From Lachnospiraceae bacterium (GTDB taxonomy: Bacteria; Bacillota; Clostridia; Lachnospirales; Lachnospiraceae), in contig JAFSHK010000003.1 in the NCBI GenBank assembly GCA_017440375.1, forward strand, positions 48,626 through 112,625: DNA of 64,000 nt, written 5' to 3'. The translations under genes and the position numbers were made by a program. Positions 39,260-48,469 of the stretch are shown here, piece after piece (positions within the stretch are counted from its first letter, which is position 1; the number at the start of each line of letters is the position of its first letter). The notes below the pieces were generated by a model. It had not been told where the DNA came from. It did not search any database and saw only the letters and a list, made by a program, of their open reading frames with translations.

Positions 39260-39288
39260 TTAACTTGTAGCTTGACGGGTTTTATACT
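39260..39288 (+). promoter_or_regulatory. Promoter of the clpX paralogue
   Basis: TTAACT (39260-39265), 17-base spacer, TATACT (39283-39288), 43 bases before the start. Confidence 0.5.
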
Positions 39289-39330
39289 ATGATAATAACA
39301 GCAGTAAAATATTTTTTATGATGGAAGGGT

Positions 39331-40953
39331 ATGGATAGAGATATGAACGATGATGAGAGAATCGATCAGGATAAAAATCAGGAAAACGAATGGGATTTCA
39401 GAGAATTAGAGGATGTGGAGACTCTGAAACAGGAATTAGTTGCGGAAGAAAAGTCATCCAATGAAAAGAATACAGAAGTATCCGAGTTAAAGGAAACAGA
39501 ACAGAATGACACGTTGAAAAACGAAGATGATAAGCAGGATGATTACGAAGAGGTCTGCTTTATTTGTAGAAGACCGGAAAGTAAGGCAGGTAAAATGTTT
39601 AAGCTGCCGAATCATATTTGTGTCTGTAATGATTGTATGCACAAAACAATGGATACGGTCAGCCAGTTTGATTATCAGGGAATGTTGAACAATTCGAATA
39701 ATCTAAACGGTAATATGTCGGATTTTAATAACGGAAAGGGATTTCCGAATATCAGCTTTGTGAATCTGGCAGATTTGCAAGGCGATGGTGGTATCCCGAA
39801 TAAGCAGAAAATTAAGAAAAAGAAAAAAGCAAAAGAAGGCACACCTGTCATTGATATTAAAAACATTATGCCACCGCATAAAATCAAAGCGAAGCTGGAT
39901 GAATATGTTGTCGGACAGGAACATGCGAAAAAGGTGGTATCAGTAGCAGTGTATAATCATTATAAGAGAGTTGCTACCGGTACAATGGATGAGATAGAGA
40001 TTGAGAAGTCTAATATGCTGATGATTGGACCGACCGGCTGTGGTAAAACATATCTCGTTAAGACATTGGCGCGTCTTCTGGATGTGCCGCTTGCAATTAC
40101 CGATGCTACTTCTTTGACAGAAGCGGGTTATATTGGTGATGATATCGAAAGTGTTGTTTCAAAGCTTCTTGCAGCAGCAGACAATGATGTGGAACGGGCA
40201 GAAAGAGGCATTATTTTTATTGATGAAATTGATAAAATTGCCAAGAAGAAGAATACCAATTCCAGAGATGTCAGCGGAGAATCTGTGCAGCAGGGTATGT
40301 TGAAGCTTTTGGAAGGTGCAGAAGTAGAAGTGCCGGTAGGGGCTAATTCCAAGAATGCCATGGTGCCGCTTGCTACGGTGAATACCAGAAATATTTTGTT
40401 TATTTGTGGCGGAGCATTTCCGGATTTGGAAGATATTATTAAGCAACGTTTGAATAAGAAAACTTCAATCGGTTACAATGCTGAATTAAAGGATAAATAC
40501 GATAAAGAGAAAAATATTCTGAATCGGGTGACGGTAGAAGATATCAAAAAATTTGGTATGATTCCGGAATTTATCGGTCGTTTGCCGGTTATTTTCACTT
40601 TGGAAGGTCTAAGCAAAGATATGATGATAAAAATCCTGAGTGAGCCACGCAATGCTATCTTGAAGCAGTATCAGAAGCTGCTTGAGTTAGATGAAGTGAA
40701 GTTAGAGTTTGATGATGGTGCATTGGAAGCGATTGCCGAGAAAGCGATGGAGAAGGATACCGGTGCGAGAGCGTTACGTGCTATTATTGAAGAATTTATG
40801 TTAGATATTATGTATGAAATTCCAAAGGATGATAATATAGGCAGAGTAACGATTACACGAGAATACATTGAAGGTACCGGTGGACCGATTATTGATATTC
40901 GCAGTAATAGTGCGGAAAATCCGGACAACTTGAAGGTTATTGAAGAAAAATAG
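39331..40953 (+). CDS. clpX: ClpX-type AAA+ unfoldase with long acidic N-terminus
   Basis: 540 residues, against about 420 for common ClpX. An acidic extension of some 70 residues precedes the zinc-binding domain (Cys76/Cys79, Cys99/Cys102), then an Asn-rich and a Lys-rich linker. AAA+ core: Walker A GPTGCGKT (233-240), Walker B IIFIDEIDKIAKK, DVSGESVQQGMLKLLEGAEVEVP, and TGARALRAIIEEF in the C-terminal domain. TSIGY sits where ClpX carries the ClpP-contacting IGF loop. It should unfold substrates for ClpP. No clpP or tig is adjacent, so it may be a second copy. The start is uncertain: AAGGG lies just before ATG 39331, while ATG 39343 is at a longer distance. Confidence 0.85.
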   Translation: MDRDMNDDERIDQDKNQENEWDFRELEDVETLKQELVAEEKSSNEKNTEVSELKETEQNDTLKNEDDKQDDYEEVCFICRRPESKAGKMFKLPNHICVCNDCMHKTMDTVSQFDYQGMLNNSNNLNGNMSDFNNGKGFPNISFVNLADLQGDGGIPNKQKIKKKKKAKEGTPVIDIKNIMPPHKIKAKLDEYVVGQEHAKKVVSVAVYNHYKRVATGTMDEIEIEKSNMLMIGPTGCGKTYLVKTLARLLDVPLAITDATSLTEAGYIGDDIESVVSKLLAAADNDVERAERGIIFIDEIDKIAKKKNTNSRDVSGESVQQGMLKLLEGAEVEVPVGANSKNAMVPLATVNTRNILFICGGAFPDLEDIIKQRLNKKTSIGYNAELKDKYDKEKNILNRVTVEDIKKFGMIPEFIGRLPVIFTLEGLSKDMMIKILSEPRNAILKQYQKLLELDEVKLEFDDGALEAIAEKAMEKDTGARALRAIIEEFMLDIMYEIPKDDNIGRVTITREYIEGTGGPIIDIRSNSAENPDNLKVIEEK

Positions 40954-41061
40954 AAGAATAAAGCATGGCAGGAATTAGAAGGAAAAAGTTATAAAGAATA
41001 GAGGCGGAGAGGCTGAAAATGCATATCATACTATAAGTAATTATGAGAAAGAGCAGATGGT

Positions 41062-42747
41062 ATGACATGTAAAGAAAGAATACTATCCGATGCTTATGCA
41101 GATGCTATTATTGATTATGATGTATCGGAAGCATTAATAGAAGTTCCGGGTCCCGATAATTGTATCTATGATTTGGATGACCGATATCGGATTGCACATG
41201 TGGAGCGACAGGGACAGGAGGAGCTATCTATTGGAGTGTATAGTTATGCCGCTATTCCGAATTTATATGGTCTGATGCAAACCTTTCGAGCAGAGAATTT
41301 GATTGATATGGGAAATCTGCGTATACAGGAACCGCCTTTATCTTTGCAAGGAAACGGAGTCATTATCGGATTTATTGATACCGGAATACGTTATCAGTTA
41401 GATGCTTTTTTGGATGAAGAAGGAAACAGCAGAATTTTTTCGATTTGGGACCAGACGATACAGGACGGAGAACCGCCGGAAGGCTTCTTGTATGGAACGG
41501 AATACAGGCGAGAAGAAATCAATAGGGCAGTGCGGTCCGGGCAGCCGCTTTCTATTGTTCCATCCACAGATGAAAACGGGCATGGAACGGCAATGGCATC
41601 GGCAGCAGCGGGAAGTATACTGAATCAGGGACTGTCTTTTCGTGGTGCCGCGCCAAAGGCAGATATTGTCATGGTGAAGCTCAAAGAGGCTAAGCCTTAT
41701 TTAAGAGACTATTATCTGGTGGCAGAGGATGCGGTAGCCTATCAGGAAAATGATATTATGGAGGCGGTCAAATATCTGGACCAGATGGCGATTGCTTTTG
41801 AGCGACCGGTGGTTATTGTACTGGGGATCGGTACGAATCTGGGTAATCATACGGGGGCCTCGCCATTAGGAGATTATTTGAACAAGGTTTCGGCAAAAAG
41901 AAGTCGAGCCATTGTCGTCTGTGGCGGAAATGAGGGTGATAAAGAACACCATTATATGGGCAGTGTACCGGACCAAGTGGAAATCCGCGTAGCGGAAAAC
42001 ACGAAGGGATTCTGTATGGAATTATGGAATAGTACCTCTGATACCTATAATGTTGTGATTCGGACACCGGGAGGCGAGATGACTTCTACCATTAATTTTC
42101 AGAATGGAATTGACAGACAATTTTCCTTCGTTTTTGAGGAAACAAGAATTTATGTCGGTACATTATTAGTGGAACAAAAGTCGGGCGAGGAACTGATGTT
42201 TTTTCGGTTTCAAGACCCTTCGCCGGGAGTCTGGACTATTATTGTGTCACCATCCGGAAGGGAGCGATTGCGTGGCACTGGTGTTTTTCATATGTGGCTT
42301 CCAATTACAGAGTTTATTGATGGTAGTGTACAATTTCTGCAACCATACCCGGAAGTAACGTTGACGGAGCCTTCCAATGCGGCAGGTGTGATTACGATTT
42401 CTACTTATAATGGGATTACCGAGAGTTGGTTTCCGGAATCGGGCAGAGGATTTTCCAAAAACAATGCGATTAAGCCGGATTTGGCAGCTCCAGGAGTGCA
42501 GGTTTCGACAGCGATTGGAGAACGAACCGGTTCCAGTATGGCAGCAGCACTTGCGGCGGGATGTGTAGCACAGTTTATGGAATGGGCGATTGTGGAAGGA
42601 AATGCCTATTTGGTAGAAAGCCGGACTATTAAAAGTTATTTTATCAAGGGTGCAGTAAGAGAAAATAATATTGTCTATCCCGACAGGCAATGGGGATATG
42701 GCAAAATAAATATCAGTGGTACGTTTGAAACCTTGGCGCGAACATAA
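41062..42747 (+). CDS. Subtilisin-like serine protease, CspB-like
   Basis: 561 residues without signal peptide or long pro-domain. Catalytic residues appear complete: Asp106 (GFIDTGI), His174 (NGHGTAMAS) and Ser492 (GSSMA). The size, the beta-rich insert between about 290 and 440, and the C-terminal KGAVR and YPDRQWGYGKI resemble the Csp germination proteases of clostridia, which activate the cortex hydrolase SleC. Whether the host sporulates cannot be told from this window. No clear ribosome site precedes the ATG (GAGCAGATGGT is the best). Confidence 0.83.
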   Translation: MTCKERILSDAYADAIIDYDVSEALIEVPGPDNCIYDLDDRYRIAHVERQGQEELSIGVYSYAAIPNLYGLMQTFRAENLIDMGNLRIQEPPLSLQGNGVIIGFIDTGIRYQLDAFLDEEGNSRIFSIWDQTIQDGEPPEGFLYGTEYRREEINRAVRSGQPLSIVPSTDENGHGTAMASAAAGSILNQGLSFRGAAPKADIVMVKLKEAKPYLRDYYLVAEDAVAYQENDIMEAVKYLDQMAIAFERPVVIVLGIGTNLGNHTGASPLGDYLNKVSAKRSRAIVVCGGNEGDKEHHYMGSVPDQVEIRVAENTKGFCMELWNSTSDTYNVVIRTPGGEMTSTINFQNGIDRQFSFVFEETRIYVGTLLVEQKSGEELMFFRFQDPSPGVWTIIVSPSGRERLRGTGVFHMWLPITEFIDGSVQFLQPYPEVTLTEPSNAAGVITISTYNGITESWFPESGRGFSKNNAIKPDLAAPGVQVSTAIGERTGSSMAAALAAGCVAQFMEWAIVEGNAYLVESRTIKSYFIKGAVRENNIVYPDRQWGYGKINISGTFETLART

Positions 42748-42821
42748 AGCAGAAAAGAGAATAAGAAACAGAAAAAAGACAGAGAAGTAACAGAGAAGTA
42801 ACGGAAAGTGTTGGGAAAAGT

Positions 42822-43274
42822 ATGGTATATGCGGCAATAGCAATAGCTATTTTCTTTCTGGATTTGGTCATTAAGAACTGGGTGGAAAGAGAAGGAACAG
42901 AAGGGGAAGAGAAGAAAATATGGAAAGGAATGCTGCTTTTGCGTAAGCATCATAATAAGGGAGCATTTCTGAATACAGGAGCAGGAAAACGGAAGCTTGT
43001 AGCAATTCTTTCGGTTGTGTTAACGCTAGGTATAACCGTATTGTTCCTTGTGACGTTTTCTATGAAAGGAAATGGAATACTCAAAACCGGACTTGCTTTT
43101 TTGCTAGGAGGTGCATATAGCAATACTTACGACAGAATCAGACGGAAATATGTTGTGGATTATGTGAGCTTTCCGGTAAAAAATAAAGCAATTAGACGGA
43201 TTATATTTAATATTTCGGATTTCTGCATTATGATAGGTGCATTATGTATGGTAATCGGAAGTCTGAAAGAATAA
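42822..43274 (+). CDS. lspA: Signal peptidase II-like protein (LspA family)
   Basis: 150 residues with four hydrophobic helices. Family blocks are recognisable: HNKGAFLN (N-x-G-A), GGAYSNTYDRIRRKYVVDYVSF, and FNISDFC; the aspartates in VVDY and ISDF correspond to the catalytic pair that removes signal peptides from prolipoproteins. The extracellular loops are shorter and more charged than in usual LspA, so it may be a second, divergent copy. It lies 74 bases after the subtilase gene. Confidence 0.75.
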   Translation: MVYAAIAIAIFFLDLVIKNWVEREGTEGEEKKIWKGMLLLRKHHNKGAFLNTGAGKRKLVAILSVVLTLGITVLFLVTFSMKGNGILKTGLAFLLGGAYSNTYDRIRRKYVVDYVSFPVKNKAIRRIIFNISDFCIMIGALCMVIGSLKE

Positions 43275-43298
43275 AGAAAATATGAATTGTATGAAATG

Positions 43299-43342
43299 CA
43301 AAGCAGCCAAGTGCCCTATGAGAGAGGGAGTTGGCTGCTTTG
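43299..43342. terminator. Bidirectional terminator between lspA-like gene and tetR
   Basis: A perfect 12-bp stem (CAAAGCAGCCAA, 43299-43310, against 43331-43342) with a second small CCCT/AGGG pairing in the loop, between converging genes. Confidence 0.75.
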
Positions 43343-43375
43343 TTCTGTGATAGGAAAGTGTATGTGCCTGTTTTT

Positions 43376-43954
43376 TTACAAAAAGGCATGTTCAATAATA
43401 CTATCAATGATAATTTGTATCGTTTCTTTATATTCCTCCTGATAAAGGGTATCTTTTCCGGAACCAATTAAAGCAATTGATTTACATAGATTCGCAAGAA
43501 GCTTCCAACTGCAGGTAGGATTTGGGGTGTCTAAATGCTCTAAAATCCACTTTGTTGTTGCTTCATCGTTTCTGCTGTTTTTCCAGTATTCTTCCGGCCA
43601 ACGTGCCTTCAGAACAGCAATTTCTCTATCATCGAGATATTCAAAAATATTATTATCAGCTAAGTATATTTCCTCCAAATATTTTCGAAAATCCTCTTTG
43701 CTTAGTTTACCGTTTGTCATCAAAGCGGAAAGCTTTTCTTTGATGCCATTTCTCTTATATAACGTAATCTGATAGACAAATTCTTCCTTGGTTTTAAAAA
43801 AGTTATAGAACGTACCGGTGGCAATTCCGGCTTCTTTTGCGATATCACTGACTGAGGTTTTTTTCAGTCCATAAAGTTTAATAAGTTGGAAGCCACTTTC
43901 TAATAGTTGGCATCTTACTTTTTCACGTCCTGCTTCATCAAATATTTGTGGCAT
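43376..43954 (-). CDS. TetR/AcrR family transcriptional regulator
   Basis: 192 residues. N-terminal helix-turn-helix KKTSVSDIAKEAGIATGTFYNFFKTKEEF (about 31-60) is typical of TetR; the C-terminal ligand domain is not assignable. AAAGGAG precedes the start. It is divergent from a three-gene ABC transporter, with both promoters and a 5-bp inverted repeat between, so it most likely represses that transporter and itself until an effector binds. Confidence 0.9.
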   Translation of the reverse strand: MPQIFDEAGREKVRCQLLESGFQLIKLYGLKKTSVSDIAKEAGIATGTFYNFFKTKEEFVYQITLYKRNGIKEKLSALMTNGKLSKEDFRKYLEEIYLADNNIFEYLDDREIAVLKARWPEEYWKNSRNDEATTKWILEHLDTPNPTCSWKLLANLCKSIALIGSGKDTLYQEEYKETIQIIIDSIIEHAFL

Positions 43955-44001
43955 AGACTGTTCTCCTTTGAAAATGAATATAAGACCTTAACTGTTCATT
44001 T

Positions 44002-44030
44002 AATCTATCATACGGCATACTAACTGTCAA
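44002..44030 (-). promoter_or_regulatory. Promoter of tetR
   Basis: On the minus strand TTGACA (44030-44025), 17-base spacer, TAGATT (44007-44002). GTTAG directly follows the -35, the same half-site as in the facing promoter. Confidence 0.55.
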
Positions 44031-44045
44031 CAAAAAAATTGTCTC

Positions 44046-44074
44046 TTGACAGGAAGGTTAGGAAGTGCTAACTT
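44046..44074 (+). promoter_or_regulatory. Promoter and operator of the ABC transporter operon
   Basis: TTGACA (44046-44051), 17-base spacer, TAACTT (44069-44074). The inverted repeat GTTAG-6-CTAAC (44057-44072) fills the spacer and overlaps the -10, a good place for TetR repression. Confidence 0.6.
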
Positions 44075-44140
44075 ATATTTTGTAAAATAAATGAATAAAT
44101 AAGTAAATAAATTCACTTAAACAAAGGAGGATGTAAAAAA

Positions 44141-45082
44141 ATGGATATATTAAGCATTCAGAATTTGAAAAAGTCCTTTAAGGACATGGTTGCTGTTGAC
44201 GGGCTAAGCTTGTCAATCGGTGAGAAAGAGGTGCATGGTATCCTTGGTCCTAACGGAGCGGGAAAAAGTACAACCATCAACTGTATTTTAGGATTACTCG
44301 AATATGATTCAGGTACGGTTAGTTTTGAGGATGGAAAATCATCCAAGAAGTGGAGTAAAAATATTGGGTATGTGCCACAGGATTTGGCAATTTATCCGGA
44401 ATTGACACCGACTGAAAATATTCAATTTTTCTGTTCTTTATATGGTTTTAAAGGCGAGGAGTTGAAAAATCGCACGCAGAGAGCGTTAGAGTTTGTCGGT
44501 TTGACAGAAGTAAAAGATAAGAAGGCGGGAGAGTTTTCCGGTGGAATGAAGCGTCGTCTGAATATGGCATGCGGAATTGCACATTCCCCAAAACTGATTA
44601 TTATGGATGAACCTACAGTTGGTATTGATCCGCAGTCAAGAAATCGAATATTAGAAAATGTTCGTGCTTTGAATGAAGCCGGAGCTACTATTCTTTACAC
44701 AACCCACTACATGCCGGAGATAGAGGAAATATGTAACAAGATTACAGTAATTGACCATGGTAAGGTAATTGCGACAGGAACCAAATCAGATATTATGAGT
44801 CGTATGGGAAAAGATACCGAACTATTGATTGAATTTAGCGAAGGAAAAGGGAATATTGATCAGTTTGTGCATCAGGTATCAGAGTTTTCGGATGTTCACC
44901 ACATTGAGCAGGAGAAATGGATTTGCAAAATCAGACATCCGAAAAATATCGTAATGATAGACAAAATCATTGAGTTAACTATTAAAAATCAGTTATCAAT
45001 TCAAAATATTAAGAATCAGGAACCAAGTTTAGAAGAAATTTTCCTTTCCCTTACCGGAAAAGAATTAAGAGATCAGAAATAA
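44141..45082 (+). CDS. ABC transporter ATP-binding protein
   Basis: 313 residues. Walker A GPNGAGKST, Q-loop near VPQD, signature FSGGMKRR, Walker B KLIIMDEPTVGIDP and switch His in TTHY. The C-terminal 90 residues are typical of ATPases of drug or antibiotic exporters. An AAAGGAGG site precedes the ATG. It powers the two permeases encoded next and is under the divergent TetR regulator. Substrate unknown; drug, bacteriocin or lipid export are all possible. Confidence 0.92.
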   Translation: MDILSIQNLKKSFKDMVAVDGLSLSIGEKEVHGILGPNGAGKSTTINCILGLLEYDSGTVSFEDGKSSKKWSKNIGYVPQDLAIYPELTPTENIQFFCSLYGFKGEELKNRTQRALEFVGLTEVKDKKAGEFSGGMKRRLNMACGIAHSPKLIIMDEPTVGIDPQSRNRILENVRALNEAGATILYTTHYMPEIEEICNKITVIDHGKVIATGTKSDIMSRMGKDTELLIEFSEGKGNIDQFVHQVSEFSDVHHIEQEKWICKIRHPKNIVMIDKIIELTIKNQLSIQNIKNQEPSLEEIFLSLTGKELRDQK

Positions 45083-45095
45083 GGGGGGAGAAAAT

Positions 45096-46199
45096 ATGTT
45101 TCGACTGTTGTTAAAAAAAGAGTTAAAAGTATTCTTTACCAACAAGGGAAATCTTGCGTTTATACTTTTTTTGCCTATTCTCATGATTTCTATATTCAGT
45201 GTTGCATTGGGCAATTACATAAAGGCGGATTATGGAACTTTTGAAGAGGGTAAGGTTTTGTACTATGAAGAGGATGCTTCAGCAGAAATAATGAACCGTT
45301 TTTGGATTATTACGGACAAAATTGCAGATGCAACAGGTGTTACATTTGAACAGACTGATGATTATGAAAAGGCGCAGGAAGCGGTGGAAGCCAGTAAAGC
45401 ATATGGAGTGATAAGGATTACGGAAGAAGGATTTGATTATTTTCGTTCTACCTTCAATGAACCGGAGGGAGGGGAACTTGTCAGAACCTTGTTCGTCCAG
45501 TTGGCGAATGCAAATATCTCACAACCGATGTCAATACAGAATATAAAGCTGGATGCAAAACAACTTGATTCAAAAATATATTATACATTTTCTGCCCTGG
45601 CATTTTCCATTATGTTCATGGGAGTATTGATAGCCAATTCGGTCTATAACGAAAAAGAATTAGATACCATTGAAAGAATTAAATTGTCAAAAGCCGGTAT
45701 TGGCGGAATGATGGCAAGTAAAATACTTACTGGCATCTGTTGTGGAATCGTGCAGGTTATAGTTGCCTTTGCATTTTCCAATTTAATTTTAGGTGTGAAT
45801 TGGGGAAACAAATTGATATGGATTGTAATGGTATTTATACTGCTGATACTCTTTAGCGCTGTATTCGGTTCCGTAATCGGAATGATAAGTAAAAATAAAT
45901 CCATGTGCCAAAGTTCTGTTTTAATGTTTTCCATGTTATGTGGATATATGGGCGGTTCCATCACACCACTCTATTTACTTGAAAATATGCCGGTGTTGAC
46001 CACAATTATTAAGATAAGTCCTTTATACTGGACAAATCAGGCTCTTACCAGTCTGTATAATGGGATTGTAGATGAAAAAACATTATATTGTATTTGTATA
46101 TTGATTGGATTATCTGTCCTGGTATCGCTAGTGTTTATGTTGATAACTACGGCAGGCAAGAAAAAATTTGTTTCACGAAAGGAGGCAGCATCCGTATGA
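45096..46199 (+). CDS. ABC-2 type permease
   Basis: 367 residues. One N-terminal helix (about 20-40), a long extracellular loop (40-165), then five helices in the C-terminal half, the usual ABC-2 membrane topology. GGGGGGAG precedes the ATG. The end overlaps the start of the second permease gene (ATGA), so the pair is likely made in equal amounts as a heterodimer. Confidence 0.88.
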   Translation: MFRLLLKKELKVFFTNKGNLAFILFLPILMISIFSVALGNYIKADYGTFEEGKVLYYEEDASAEIMNRFWIITDKIADATGVTFEQTDDYEKAQEAVEASKAYGVIRITEEGFDYFRSTFNEPEGGELVRTLFVQLANANISQPMSIQNIKLDAKQLDSKIYYTFSALAFSIMFMGVLIANSVYNEKELDTIERIKLSKAGIGGMMASKILTGICCGIVQVIVAFAFSNLILGVNWGNKLIWIVMVFILLILFSAVFGSVIGMISKNKSMCQSSVLMFSMLCGYMGGSITPLYLLENMPVLTTIIKISPLYWTNQALTSLYNGIVDEKTLYCICILIGLSVLVSLVFMLITTAGKKKFVSRKEAASV

Positions 46200-47227
46200 A
46201 AAATGTAATCCGTAATACATGGACGATTTTTAAACGTAACAAAGAATTTTTCTATCTGATAACGGTACAGCCTGTTATTATTTTTCTGTTAATGTCATTT
46301 TTGTTGCCTTATTCTACCGCGCACAATATAGCGGTAGTCAATCAAAGCCACAGCGAGCAAGCTGAGGTGATTGTAGAATCTTTAGAACACTTAGAGGGAA
46401 TAAAAATACAGGATGCAGATTTGGAGGATGTGGGTACAAAGATCATGTCCGGAAATATTGAATTAGCTGTAATTATAAATGACGCAAATAGTACTGATAT
46501 TCCTGAAATTCAGATATTGAGTAACGGAAATTCTGAGGTTGAAAGTGCTGTGACACTATGTGTAGAACAAACTACAAAAAACGAATCGGATATTCCTGTC
46601 TCCGTGAATGAAGCACCGGAAAAAGGGATGACGGTATCCAATTCTTTAGGCTTTATGATCTTTAAGACATTGACAGCCGGAAATCTGCTTGCGGCATTGT
46701 TAGTTCAGGAAAGAAACAGAAAAATGAAAGATCGTATTTTGCTAAGCGGAACCAAAATAAGAAACTATATGGGTGGGATGTCCATTGTATATCTGTTTTT
46801 TATGATGATTGGCTCTGTTGTATATTACCTTGCAGGCTTACTATTAAATTTTGATTTCGGAATGAAGAACTCTTTCGGTTTTCTTCTCGTGTTGTTTACG
46901 GCAAATGTACTATCGGTATCCTTATATGTATTTGCTTCAACATTGGTAAAAAAAGAGGATTCTCTCTGGTTCATGGCTTCATTTGTGTTACTTCCGATGT
47001 CGCTTTTTTCAGGGGTTTTGTTTCCATATGAATTTATGCCGAAGGCGATGCAAATGATTGGGGCTTGCTTTCCGCAACGTTGGATAGCACATGGAATCGA
47101 AGAAATTCAGAATAGCGGTTCTATTTTAAGTGCTGTTCCGGACATGTTGATGGTATTAGGACTTTCTGCGTTATTATTCATAATTGCAGTTGTAAGAAGT
47201 GAAGGCAAAAATAAAAAGCTATGCTAG
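46196..47227 (+). CDS. ABC-2 type permease, second subunit
   Basis: 343 residues from the ATG at 46196, ten bases after AAAGGAGG and overlapping the previous stop by four bases. Same topology as its partner: one helix near 25-45, a large outer loop, and five to six C-terminal helices. It completes a three-gene exporter that ends at the terminator 47244-47276. Confidence 0.87.
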   Translation: MKNVIRNTWTIFKRNKEFFYLITVQPVIIFLLMSFLLPYSTAHNIAVVNQSHSEQAEVIVESLEHLEGIKIQDADLEDVGTKIMSGNIELAVIINDANSTDIPEIQILSNGNSEVESAVTLCVEQTTKNESDIPVSVNEAPEKGMTVSNSLGFMIFKTLTAGNLLAALLVQERNRKMKDRILLSGTKIRNYMGGMSIVYLFFMMIGSVVYYLAGLLLNFDFGMKNSFGFLLVLFTANVLSVSLYVFASTLVKKEDSLWFMASFVLLPMSLFSGVLFPYEFMPKAMQMIGACFPQRWIAHGIEEIQNSGSILSAVPDMLMVLGLSALLFIIAVVRSEGKNKKLC

Positions 47228-47243
47228 ATTATTTTTCAACCCA

Positions 47244-47276
47244 AAAACTCGGACTGTTTGGAACAATCCGAGTTTT
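47244..47276. terminator. Bidirectional terminator between ABC operon and carbamate kinase
   Basis: AAAACTCGGA (47244-47253) and TCCGAGTTTT (47267-47276) pair perfectly, extended by TGTT/AACA in the loop; T-rich on both exits. Confidence 0.85.
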
Positions 47277-47319
47277 ATCGCGTTTATTGCACATGTGATT
47301 CAGCTTGGGTGGAAATTGG

Positions 47320-48258
47320 TTAGTTCATTGTAATAACGGTTCCGTTTTTGCCTTTGATAGCATCAGAAGCAGCATCTAAGGAAGTGATTAAAACGCTTCC
47401 TTCCGGATGACTTTCCAGATAAGCAATAGCTGCTTCAATTTTCGGAAGCATTGTACCTTCTTCAAATTCACCTTTTTCGATGAATGCTTTTGCTTCTGCA
47501 ATGTTCATATGTTTAATTGGAGACTGATTTTCTTTGCCGAAATTCTCATATACACATGGAACACTTGTCAGGATAATCAGCTCGTCCACCTGCAAGTCAC
47601 TTGCCAGTTTACCGGCAATCGAATCTTTTTCGATAACTGCAGATGCACCTTTCAAAATATGATTCTGTTCAATAACAGGAATGCCACCACCACCACAGGC
47701 AATAACAACCTGATCGGCATCAGACAGAGTTCGGATTGCATCAATTTCAACAATATCAAGCGGCTTCGGAGCAGCAACAACTCGACGAAATCCTTTTCCT
47801 GCTTTTTCTACAACATAATTTCCTTTTTTGATTTCTATTTCAGCATCCTCTTTGGACATATATCTTCCAATCACTTTCGTTGGCTCATAGAATGCTTCAT
47901 CGTAAGGATCAACGGTTACCTGCGTTAAAATGGTGCTCACGGTTTTGGAAATACCGCGGCTAAGAAGTTCAGCGCGAAGAGCGTTCTGAATATCGTAACC
48001 TACATAACCCTGACTCATTGCAGAGCAGACGCACATTGGAGCCGGTGTATAATCAATATAAACACGGCGAAGCTCTGTCATAGCTTTGTGAATCATACTA
48101 ATCTGTGGTCCGTTACTATGTGTAATTGTTAACTGGTAATCAGCTTCTACGAGGTCAGCCAGTGCTTTTGCTGTTACTTTAACAGCATCCCACTGCTCCA
48201 TAGTCGTATAGCCTAATGCTTCATGTCCAAGAGATACAACAACTTTCTTTTTACTCAT
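47320..48258 (-). CDS. arcC: Carbamate kinase
   Basis: 312 residues of the amino-acid kinase fold. It makes ATP from carbamoyl phosphate (or the reverse). THSNGPQIS, SQGYVGYDIQNAL, TQVTVD, RRVVAAPKP, VIACGGGGIPV and DAIKGKNGTVI match the ArcC family. The N-terminal phosphate loop reads SLGHEALG rather than the common GGNAL, a variant I associate with clostridial copies. No arcA or arcB is adjacent, so the source of carbamoyl phosphate is not shown. GAAGGG precedes the start. Confidence 0.87.
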   Translation of the reverse strand: MSKKKVVVSLGHEALGYTTMEQWDAVKVTAKALADLVEADYQLTITHSNGPQISMIHKAMTELRRVYIDYTPAPMCVCSAMSQGYVGYDIQNALRAELLSRGISKTVSTILTQVTVDPYDEAFYEPTKVIGRYMSKEDAEIEIKKGNYVVEKAGKGFRRVVAAPKPLDIVEIDAIRTLSDADQVVIACGGGGIPVIEQNHILKGASAVIEKDSIAGKLASDLQVDELIILTSVPCVYENFGKENQSPIKHMNIAEAKAFIEKGEFEEGTMLPKIEAAIAYLESHPEGSVLITSLDAASDAIKGKNGTVITMN

Positions 48259-48311
48259 ATGCTTATACCCTTCTTTTTGTTTTTGTTCTTAAAGTATACC
48301 AAAAAGGATGG

Positions 48312-48339
48312 AATTTGTATAGAATCAATTTGTATACAA
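48312..48339. promoter_or_regulatory. Repeated TTTGTATA sites upstream of carbamate kinase
   Basis: AATTTGTATA occurs at 48312-48321 and 48327-48336; the second is part of the palindrome TTGTATACAA (48330-48339). The sites lie 55-80 bases before the carbamate kinase start, a plausible operator; the regulator is unknown. Confidence 0.4.
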
Positions 48340-48407
48340 TTTGTCGTAATTAAATTAAAATTTTCGTAAAATTTGCGTCAAGTTGTTGAAAATTCACAAA
48401 ATATTAA

Positions 48408-48436
48408 TTGACAGTTGAGAAGTGTCTCGGTAAAAT
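48408..48436 (+). promoter_or_regulatory. Promoter of the PAS-GGDEF-EAL gene
   Basis: TTGACA (48408-48413), 17-base spacer, TAAAAT (48431-48436), 34 bases before the start codon. Confidence 0.7.
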
Positions 48437-48469
48437 TGAAATAGGTATGATAATAAAGAGGAAAAGCTT

